DNA of 5,504 nt from Thermoplasmata archaeon (GTDB taxonomy: Archaea; Thermoplasmatota; Thermoplasmata; Thermoplasmatales; Thermoplasmataceae): contig JAJZXP010000005.1 in assembly GCA_021806345.1 (NCBI GenBank), forward strand, positions 1-5,504, given 5' to 3'. The position numbers and the translations under genes are program-made. The notes beneath the pieces were generated by a model. The model had not been told where the DNA came from and did no database searches. It saw nothing but the letters and a program-made list of their open reading frames with translations. Within the stretch, counting starts at the first letter, position 1. The number at the start of each line of letters is the position of its first letter. Positions 1-5,295 of the stretch are shown here, piece after piece.

Positions 1-359
1 TTGAAGAGATCCAGCCTGATTTTGGCCTTATGGACAGGTACATTCAAGAACAGGGTGGGCACTTTTTCTATCTTGTATGCAGGGAAACAATTGACAAGAA
101 CGCTATTCTGCACGCGAGGATGATCTTCTATGGCGGTGAGGATCCTGCAACAGGCTCTGCCGCAGGGCCTGCAGCGGCATGGCTGCTAAAGCACGGGATA
201 CTGGAACCGGGAAAACAGGCATTTATAGAGCAGGGAATTGAGATGAAGAGACCAAGCAGGATTTACATTCAGGGTACATTGAACAATGGTGCTCCCACCA
301 AAATCAGGGTCGGGGGTTATTGTTTTCAGGTAGGATCGGGGCAAATTCTGCAAAGTTAA
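1..359 (+). CDS. PhzF-family isomerase-like protein, C-terminal part (5' end outside window)
   Basis: The frame is open from the left edge (first complete codon at 3) to a TAA at 357-359 and gives about 118 residues. PhzF proteins are usually about 260-300 residues, so this is the C-terminal part of a gene that begins outside the window. The diagnostic motif GEDPATGSAAGP is present (codons near 135-170). In characterised PhzF the aspartate and serine of DPATGS belong to the catalytic site, and both are kept here. The family has the diaminopimelate-epimerase fold and includes the phenazine-pathway isomerase, but most archaeal and bacterial members have no known substrate, so no phenazine role is claimed. 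The end looks intact: the final strands (IRVGGYCFQVGSGQI) fit the family. The ATG at 30 lies inside the domain and is not a credible start. Base composition is more GC-rich than the following region. Nothing links it functionally to the methylase or ATPase genes. Confidence 0.9.
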   Translation, partial: EEIQPDFGLMDRYIQEQGGHFFYLVCRETIDKNAILHARMIFYGGEDPATGSAAGPAAAWLLKHGILEPGKQAFIEQGIEMKRPSRIYIQGTLNNGAPTKIRVGGYCFQVGSGQILQS

Positions 360-414
360 TAATAAAACCATAACTGGAACCAACGTCGTTCAAATATCTC
401 ACGGACTGTTTGAT

Positions 415-519
415 TTAGGCGTTAGGCTGCTCAACGATCTTCTTTGCCTCAAATAGTGTAATATCTCCAATGCCTTTCAAAAGAACACAATCGGGAAAAC
501 TCCTCTTATCAAGTCTATT
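415..519 (-). pseudogene. Possible C-terminal remnant of an unidentified protein
   Basis: On the minus strand 34 codons are open between a TAG at 522-520 and a TAA at 417-415. The translation reads like real protein rather than AT-rich noise. It begins NRLDKRSFPDC, continues with VLLKGIGDITLFEAKKI, and ends in VEQPNA. Codon choice is mixed (for example GAG, AAG, ATC, CAG), unlike the surrounding DNA. There is no start codon with a ribosome binding site, and no matching upstream part could be followed beyond the TAG. The best reading is the surviving 3' end of a gene that was interrupted or has decayed. I do not recognise the family. It could still be a chance open stretch. Confidence 0.35.
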
Positions 520-736
520 CTACATTTCAGAATTTAAAATCATATCGATTTACTCCAAGATGGCTTATGACTATATATTGTGTTAAAGATAATAGCAATA
601 GTAGTTTGAAAAATGGTCGAACCATATAAGATATGAACAAATAACCGAGAAAAGCTTCTGCATCGATAGTTAAATCCACTGCTTATAGAGTTACGCAGGT
701 ATTCTTGATGAGACAAAATAGACAATTAAAATAATA

Positions 737-844
737 ATGTTTCCTATATCAATTTGATGAAAAAACTCTGGCCTATGATGAATGAAACAAATATTTTATC
801 GAGATGGGCTTCAACTATTTCCCTACTTGATAGATGTTTCCTAT
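737..844. repeat. Pair of 11-base direct repeats (ATGTTTCCTAT)
   Basis: The sequence ATGTTTCCTAT occurs exactly at 737-747 and again at 834-844, 97 bases apart start to start, in the AT-rich region upstream of the methyltransferase. The coordinates given span both copies. They could be binding half-sites or leftovers of an insertion and deletion event. In AT-rich DNA of this length a chance pair is quite possible. Confidence 0.3.
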
Positions 845-907
845 TTTTTGTGAGTCGCGTTACAAAATCTCGGCATCATTACGAAGTGAATTTGGATTTG
901 CAGTATT

Positions 908-915
908 AAGGTGAT
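908..915 (+). promoter_or_regulatory. Ribosome binding site serving the mini-ORF upstream of the methyltransferase
   Basis: AAGGTGAT shares seven of eight bases with the GGAGGTGAT complement of the 16S rRNA tail. It ends 8 bases before the ATG at 924, which is ideal spacing. It is 32 bases from the ATG at 948 that opens the methyltransferase frame, which is too far for direct use. The best translation signal of this transcript therefore points at the four-codon ORF and not at the methyltransferase start. Confidence 0.55.
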
Positions 916-923
916 AAGTAATT

Positions 924-938
924 ATGCAACTTGGTTAA
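924..938 (+). CDS. Leader mini-ORF (MQLG) in frame with the methyltransferase
   Basis: ATG CAA CTT GGT TAA follows a good ribosome binding site at 908-915 and ends 9 bases before the methyltransferase ATG, in the same reading frame. Two explanations fit. It may be a regulatory leader peptide, where ribosomes stop at 936-938 and restart at 948, giving low translation-coupled expression of the methylase. Or the gene may once have started at 924 and a stop (for example CAA to TAA) removed its first eight codons, leaving the ATG at 948 as a weak substitute. The methyltransferase motifs all lie downstream, so the enzyme should be complete either way. Confidence 0.35.
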   Translation: MQLG

Positions 939-947
939 ACGGTAAAA

Positions 948-2207
948 ATGCAAGAATTAAAAAGAGAGAATAACTGGGATTTCAAAAATGCCCAAACCAA
1001 TCTCTTCACTCACAGTCTTCATGCATATCCCGCAAGAATGGTGCCAGGAATAGCGGGAGAATTAATTAAACAATACTCCAATGAGGGTGATTTAATAGTT
1101 GACCCCTTTTGTGGATCTGGGACAACATTAGTTGAAGGAACTCTTGTCAACAGAAAAATGATAGGTGTAGATTTGAATCCATTTGCTGTTTTTATGTCGA
1201 AGGTGAAGACTACCCCCATTCGACCAGAGTTACTAGAAAAAGAGTCAAACCTTCTAATTTCTGACTTGCAATCATCTAGGGCCAGGACTAGAGAATTAGA
1301 GACTTATCCAGAATCTTCACACATCATTAACTTGGACTTTTGGTACAAGAAGTATGTTATCCGAGACCTCAATTATATAAGAACCAGAATCGATGATTTC
1401 TTTGGCAAAGAAAGTGCCCCTATCAAAGATTTCTTAGGTCTAATGTTAGCGAAGACGGCAAGAGAAGTATCCAATCAGAGGCTACGTGAATTTAAACGAT
1501 GGAGAATGCCACAAACAGAGCTCTCAGTTTTTAGACCTAAACCAATTAAGAAATTTAAGGAGAATATAGAAAAGGCACTACCTTCCATGAAGCATTATTA
1601 CCTGGAAACTAGTGGAAATGTACATCGTAAGGTTGTTTTAGGTGATGCAAGGACATTTAAGACGTCTAGGAAAGCCTCACTTATTTTGACGAGCCCACCC
1701 TATGGAGATAGCGGAACTACAGTAGCATATGGGCAATACTCCAGTTTTGCTTTAGAATGGTTAAGATTAACAAACAAGAGTGACAGGAGGATTGATAGTC
1801 TGCCTCTTGCTGACTCCGCAGAACCGTATCAATGTCTAGAAGATTCTCCATTGTTAAAGAAAGTTTATGTGGACATACAAGACAAGGACCAACGGCGGGC
1901 GGATACTGTTCTAATGTTTTTCGGAGGGTTAAACGAGGTATTTAGCAATTTCGCAAAAGTTCTGTTACCAGGAGGTAAATGTTGTGTTGTAGTTGGAAAC
2001 AGAAGGGTCAGAGGACTGGAAGTTCCAACAGACAGAATTATCACAGAACTGGTAACTAAAGTTGGCTATGACTTAAAAGAACAGCATTCTCGTGCAGTTT
2101 TACATAAAATTATACCATTTGCTACAAAACCTTGGAATAGCCAAGGAAACGGTATTCTGCAGAAGACTATTAACACTGAATCAATTCTTGTGTTTGAACG
2201 TGTATAG
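948..2207 (+). CDS. DNA methyltransferase, N4-cytosine/N6-adenine type (SPPY motif)
   Basis: This 419-residue protein is a predicted S-adenosylmethionine-dependent amino-methyltransferase acting on DNA. An N-terminal THSLHAYPARM segment (residues 21-31) looks like motif X. Motif I is DPFCGSGTT (52-60), followed by the acidic motif GVDLNP (73-78). About 170 residues of mostly charged, helical sequence follow and may contain target recognition. Motif IV is TSPPYGDS (248-255), the catalytic signature favouring N4-cytosine, though N6-adenine is possible. A late LLPGGKCCVVVGN strand is the usual motif VIII-type region. The order X-I-insert-IV resembles the alpha arrangement and differs from the common beta order in which SPPY comes first. 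No THUMP or other RNA-binding domain is seen, so a tRNA methylase is less likely. The ATG at 948 has only a weak GGT before it; no in-frame alternative is better except 924, which is cut off by a TAA. The gene converges with the ATPase operon, whose likely role is a modification-linked defence system. Confidence 0.85.
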   Translation: MQELKRENNWDFKNAQTNLFTHSLHAYPARMVPGIAGELIKQYSNEGDLIVDPFCGSGTTLVEGTLVNRKMIGVDLNPFAVFMSKVKTTPIRPELLEKESNLLISDLQSSRARTRELETYPESSHIINLDFWYKKYVIRDLNYIRTRIDDFFGKESAPIKDFLGLMLAKTAREVSNQRLREFKRWRMPQTELSVFRPKPIKKFKENIEKALPSMKHYYLETSGNVHRKVVLGDARTFKTSRKASLILTSPPYGDSGTTVAYGQYSSFALEWLRLTNKSDRRIDSLPLADSAEPYQCLEDSPLLKKVYVDIQDKDQRRADTVLMFFGGLNEVFSNFAKVLLPGGKCCVVVGNRRVRGLEVPTDRIITELVTKVGYDLKEQHSRAVLHKIIPFATKPWNSQGNGILQKTINTESILVFERV

Positions 2208-2313
2208 GCGTCCCTGAAACACTGATAATCCAATAATTTCCTGCAAATTAGAATGGAACAAAGAAAATAAATGCATTACATGACTTTTGGAGAGATACCA
2301 AAAATGTAAATAG
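2208..2313. other. Short spacer between convergent genes
   Basis: This 106-base AT-rich spacer separates the methyltransferase stop (TAG, 2205-2207) from the stop of the convergent minus-strand gene (TGA, 2316-2314). Apart from the weak hairpin listed separately it holds nothing recognisable. The two transcription units therefore run toward each other and may produce overlapping transcript ends. Confidence 0.6.
2285..2303. terminator. Weak bidirectional hairpin between convergent genes
   Basis: TTTTGG (2285-2290) can pair with CCAAAA (2298-2303) around a seven-base AGAGATA loop. Read on the minus strand, five T residues (2304-2300) lie just past the end of the 287-residue gene, which is the kind of short oligo-T tract that ends archaeal transcripts. 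The stem is short and AT-rich, so this is only a tentative shared termination region. Confidence 0.3.
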
Positions 2314-3177
2314 TCATTCTTTAGAAGTATCTCGGGAACCTACTGCCAATGTAGCGTTCCTTATCAACTCCTTGTCAATATTTTCCAATCCTTTTATCTT
2401 TCTTCGCATTTCTACCAATACTGCCATGTTGCCCGAATCAATGGATAGGTCTTGCTTCCTGGTTTTTACTCCCAGCATCCTAGCTAATTGTTCATCACTT
2501 ATCAAACCTAAGTCAGTTGTACTTAATAGTTCAGCTAAAAAATCCCTAACACTCAAATTATTTGAAAAGCGTAGTACGGTATCAATCCTTTCCCAGCTCC
2601 AATCAAGCAAAGGGCTATCTTTTCCTATCTTTGGTTTCCACCTATAAAAATCAAGACTAGTTTGATGACTGTGCCGCGAGTAACTATCTTGAGTTCGACG
2701 ATTATCCAATAAGTGTAAAATAGATGCGGGTGAAATAGTTCCCTTTTTTGCGTAATATTCTATACGTTCTCCGTGTTCCCAAAAAAGTTCTCCAATTCTT
2801 TTTGAATTTGCAATAACTTTCTTATTGAACTTCTCGTTTTCTTGATCTGCCCACTTGTTGTTCTTTTCCTCGACATCCCATTTCTCCTCAGCTTTTTCCA
2901 GGTCATCGCCTATTCCAGGTGAATACTTATATGCCTCAATGAAAGTTCCGTTTGGATGAAAAAATCCTAATTTTTTTGGTCTTATTGTCACCTCGGTGAC
3001 CTCGCCTGTCTTTATCTTATCAAATAACTCTCTTTTATGTAGGGGCCCTACAAATTCCGGCTCTTCACCATTAAGTTCTAAACGTGCCCACTCTATTATG
3101 TCTCCGTCTTTCACACCTTTCCCGACATACCTATGAGGGATAGAACGCTTACGAACAGCGCCTTCGTTGGTACCCAC
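2314..3177 (-). CDS. Uncharacterised 287-residue partner of the GHKL ATPase
   Basis: I do not recognise this protein. It starts at a GTG whose G is also the last base of the ATPase stop (TAGTG), with GGTGA six bases upstream, so it is translationally coupled to the ATPase. Residues 25-85 look like a small alpha/beta fold with IIEWARLEL, then FVGPLHKRELFDKIKTGEV and TIRPKKLGFFHPNGTFI; the GP-x-EL-x-I-x-x-G-x-V pattern is loosely like a GYF domain, a weak resemblance. Residues 91-125 are highly charged and helical. Residues 126-200 carry SPASILHLLDNRRTQDS, a histidine cluster SRHSH (167-171) and a tryptophan-rich LLDWSWERI. Residues 224-260 (ISDEQLARMLGV) resemble a helix-turn-helix. No signal peptide, membrane segment or clear PD-(D/E)xK, HNH or PLD nuclease motif is visible. 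Context suggests an effector, nuclease or DNA/target-recognition subunit working with the ATPase; this is inference only. Confidence 0.8.
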   Translation of the reverse strand: MGTNEGAVRKRSIPHRYVGKGVKDGDIIEWARLELNGEEPEFVGPLHKRELFDKIKTGEVTEVTIRPKKLGFFHPNGTFIEAYKYSPGIGDDLEKAEEKWDVEEKNNKWADQENEKFNKKVIANSKRIGELFWEHGERIEYYAKKGTISPASILHLLDNRRTQDSYSRHSHQTSLDFYRWKPKIGKDSPLLDWSWERIDTVLRFSNNLSVRDFLAELLSTTDLGLISDEQLARMLGVKTRKQDLSIDSGNMAVLVEMRRKIKGLENIDKELIRNATLAVGSRDTSKE

Positions 3178-5183
3178 TACATCTCACCAAGTAACTGTAT
3201 CACTCGTCTCACTAATTTGGCCTTTGTTTCTTGCAATTCAGTTATTTCGTTTTTTAACTCTTCTGCTGTCCAAGTTTCTTTTTCCTCAGCATCCATTGTT
3301 GCCTTGAGTTCAAGAAGCTTTTCTCCAACAACCTCAGCAACCACAGGCCAATAAACCTTTTTTGTTTTGGCTCCTAATTTTGCGTATTCTAATCTTCGCC
3401 CTTTGATATTCACAAATGCAACAGCTTGAGACATATCGATGTAAGCTTCGAATTCATCTCTAAGGTCTGACTTCTTAAAAAACTGCATACCTGCAAATCC
3501 AAAATTCCCTTCACCTCCAGCAGTACCAGAGCCATCCTTCGGTTCCCCTGCTCCAGAGCGTGATCTAGTTATTTTTTTGGGGACAAATTCACAATAGACA
3601 TTCCTGCGTCCCTTTATAGGAACATTTTCATCATCCAATAGTGATTCAGAATTACGATCTTTCAAAGAGGCTTGAATAAAATGAATGCCAGGTGCACTTG
3701 AAGGGTCAAGGGTCATTGTCCATTGAATGCTTGCTGTACCTGGTTCCTCTGGGGTGCCAGCTGAAATGACAGTAGCATCTTTACCATATTCCACAACCAT
3801 AGGCGTTGGGTCAAAGTGCTCGAAATCCGCCCAAACCATGGTCTCTTTTGGGGTTGGGTTCTTCACAATGGCTTCAATTAGAACGTTATCTCCTCTTTTG
3901 TACTCCTTTTTTTCAAATTCTATTCTACTCAGATAAATGTAATTTTTAGGGGTGGTGTTCACTTTTCGCTTCTTTCCCACAGTTTCTTTACCAAAGAGGT
4001 TAAAGTCAGGTATATCGGAAAGAGCCTCATTTAAAACAGCCAGAATCTCGGTTGCTTCCTCCTGCTCAGCTTGGGTTATGACTTCGCCTCCAGCTCGTAT
4101 AAATGGCTGAGTAAACTGTTTTACGATTTCTCTTAACTCTTTACGGACTGCTTTCCAAGTTGGATGACTCAATTGATAACCAGTGTGCTGTGCATTCTCT
4201 GCATCTTTAAGAAATGGCTCTGACTCCGTGCATATGGCATCGCAATAACCAAACAACCTTGACCTAATTTGCTCTGGTATTTCTTCCGGGAAATCAGTAA
4301 ACCTCGTTATGGTTTGCTTTCCATTCTTTACAATGGCAATTCCACGTCTGCTGTCTCCTTCATAGAACCGCCTTTTGGATAAGTAAAGATGCAAGTTTCT
4401 TATGTCTCCCATTTTTTTTCCACGATAAGTTATTACCACATTAGAATCCAATCGTTGGGACTTTTCTTTTCCTTGTGAGAGGTCCAACTCAGGCATAGTT
4501 GGTTTTTTAACTACAGTCTGTATTTTTATTCCTCCCTTTATTAACAAATACTCAATAGTGGCTCCTTGTGCTAGAAGGCGGAACCATCGTTCTTGAAGCT
4601 CAGATATTATAGAATCTCTATCAAGAAACTGTTCATGCACAGTGCCAATTACTCCACTGGTTATTATTTCAGTACCAGGAGAGGACAACCTTTTAGCACT
4701 ATTTGGATCCAATCTCCACTTCCAGTCACCAGAAGTCCGCTCCCACAATGAAGCCTGATATCTACCATCTTGAAGAGTAGTTATAACTACAGTCTTCGAT
4801 CCTGCCAACAATTGCAAGGCTTTCCCCATTCCTCTGGATCCCAACTCCCCGGCTCCTTTATTGCTATAACCCATATTATGAAAAGAACCCCAGGCACATT
4901 CAGAGTTTGTACACTCAATTTTCTTCTCTCTGATCCCCCATTCACAATTGTTACAGTGGGTCATGCCTGTTGTGCCAAAATCTCTATGACTCAGAACTCT
5001 ATTGTCAGCGTCATACTTGACTACAACCTTCATATTCTTTGGTTGAGTACCAGCAACATATGCGTCAAAGCTGTTTTGGCAGTTCTCTTGCAGAATACCA
5101 AAGGCGTGATTGTTGTATGAATCAACATAGCTTTGCCACACACGATGTTTGTTTACTTGTGGAGTGTGCCAATCAAGTTCCAT
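3177..5183 (-). CDS. GHKL (Hsp90/MutL/MORC-like) ATPase with zinc-knuckle-like insertion
   Basis: This is a 668-residue predicted cytoplasmic ATPase. The Bergerat ATP-binding fold shows the N box ENCQNSFDA (E33, N37, D40, A41), the G1 motif DFGTTGM (68-74) and the G2 motif GAGELGSRGMGK (110-121). Between G1 and G2 a four-cysteine insertion, C77-x2-C80-x10-C91-x4-C96, looks like a zinc knuckle in the ATP-lid region. Residues about 215-360 resemble the S5-like transducer of MutL/MORC relatives, including RRGIAIVKNGK (279-289) and the AENAQHTGYQ helix region (328-337). Residues about 411-535 look like an immunoglobulin-like beta-sandwich. A glycine/serine-rich linker (543-567) follows, then a charged helical, probably coiled-coil C-terminus (616-664). 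The ATG has GGAGGTGA three bases upstream. Such ATPases are expected to dimerise on ATP binding and clamp or move DNA. The operon partner and adjacent methylase suggest a restriction-modification-like defence role. The ATPase fold is secure; the function is inferred. Confidence 0.88.
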   Translation of the reverse strand: MELDWHTPQVNKHRVWQSYVDSYNNHAFGILQENCQNSFDAYVAGTQPKNMKVVVKYDADNRVLSHRDFGTTGMTHCNNCEWGIREKKIECTNSECAWGSFHNMGYSNKGAGELGSRGMGKALQLLAGSKTVVITTLQDGRYQASLWERTSGDWKWRLDPNSAKRLSSPGTEIITSGVIGTVHEQFLDRDSIISELQERWFRLLAQGATIEYLLIKGGIKIQTVVKKPTMPELDLSQGKEKSQRLDSNVVITYRGKKMGDIRNLHLYLSKRRFYEGDSRRGIAIVKNGKQTITRFTDFPEEIPEQIRSRLFGYCDAICTESEPFLKDAENAQHTGYQLSHPTWKAVRKELREIVKQFTQPFIRAGGEVITQAEQEEATEILAVLNEALSDIPDFNLFGKETVGKKRKVNTTPKNYIYLSRIEFEKKEYKRGDNVLIEAIVKNPTPKETMVWADFEHFDPTPMVVEYGKDATVISAGTPEEPGTASIQWTMTLDPSSAPGIHFIQASLKDRNSESLLDDENVPIKGRRNVYCEFVPKKITRSRSGAGEPKDGSGTAGGEGNFGFAGMQFFKKSDLRDEFEAYIDMSQAVAFVNIKGRRLEYAKLGAKTKKVYWPVVAEVVGEKLLELKATMDAEEKETWTAEELKNEITELQETKAKLVRRVIQLLGEM
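3184..3188 (-). promoter_or_regulatory. Ribosome binding site inside the ATPase 3' end, coupling the 287-residue gene
   Basis: GGTGA (3188-3184, minus strand) lies within the last codons of the ATPase gene and six bases before the GTG at 3177. This supports the unusual GTG as the true start, and indicates stop-restart coupling that would keep the two proteins in proportion. Confidence 0.55.
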
Positions 5184-5186
5184 ATT

Positions 5187-5194
5187 TCACCTCC
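5187..5194 (-). promoter_or_regulatory. Strong ribosome binding site of the GHKL ATPase gene
   Basis: GGAGGTGA (5194-5187, minus strand) is a full-length match to the complement of the 16S rRNA tail. The GGAGG core lies six bases before the ATG at 5183-5181. It fixes the start and implies efficient translation, in clear contrast to the methyltransferase start at 948. Confidence 0.85.
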
Positions 5195-5251
5195 AATCTT
5201 ATAAGCTCGTCTTCTCTGTCAAGAAGGATTACTGCATATAGACTAAAATGT

Positions 5252-5263
5252 ATCACATGTGAT
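5252..5263. promoter_or_regulatory. Perfect 12-base palindrome, candidate operator
   Basis: ATCACATGTGAT is a perfect palindrome. Relative to the minus-strand operon it lies immediately downstream of the TATA box (5275-5268) and before the expected transcription start near 5245. A dimeric repressor bound here would block initiation of the ATPase operon. No regulator gene is visible in the window. Confidence 0.45.
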
Positions 5264-5267
5264 TAAA

Positions 5268-5275
5268 TATATAAA
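5268..5275 (-). promoter_or_regulatory. Archaeal-type TATA box of the ATPase operon
   Basis: On the minus strand TTTATATA (5275-5268) is preceded by a purine-containing AAGATG segment that could serve as a TFB-recognition region. A start about 25 bases downstream (near 5245) would give a leader of roughly 60 bases ending in the strong ribosome binding site. If the host is bacterial this assignment would fail. Confidence 0.45.
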
Positions 5276-5295
5276 CATCTTAAATTTTCGCATTT

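Larger units (their letters stand above)
360..947. other. AT-rich intergenic region without an intact gene
   Basis: No convincing full-length gene lies in these 588 bases. The stretch is AT-rich with stops in all frames. It contains a short minus-strand protein-like remnant (415-519), two copies of ATGTTTCCTAT (737-747 and 834-844), and the leader of the methyltransferase gene with its ribosome binding site (908-915) and mini-ORF (924-938). No clear archaeal TATA box sits close upstream of the methyltransferase. AAATATTTTAT near 789-799 is the best AT-rich candidate but is not convincing. No tRNA-like cloverleaf or strong terminator hairpin was seen after the PhzF-type gene. The impression is of a decayed or insertion-prone junction between backbone and accessory DNA. 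Confidence 0.6.

Noticed and set aside
540..725. Minus-strand 61-codon open frame
   Set aside because: No ribosome binding site, low-complexity I/S/Y-rich translation typical of AT-rich noncoding DNA, and no recognisable motif.
778..909. Plus-strand 43-codon open frame (starts MNETNILSRW) ending just before the AAGGTGAT site
   Set aside because: No ribosome binding site, and the translation does not look like a conserved protein; its end next to the leader site is probably chance.
3177..3179. Pyrrolysine-type readthrough of the TAG at the end of the ATPase gene
   Set aside because: Readthrough would add only about 22 unremarkable residues, and the overlap with a GTG start and ribosome binding site explains the arrangement better.
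5198..5205. CTTATAAG palindrome as a second TATA box or operator
   Set aside because: It sits directly against the ribosome binding site, too close to the start codon for a TATA box, and eight bases is short enough to be chance.
3133..5266. Several plus-strand open frames opposite the ATPase gene (3133-3354, 3727-3936, 4770-5120, 5039-5266)
   Set aside because: They are antisense shadows of the ATPase and its start region, with unordered composition and no ribosome binding sites.
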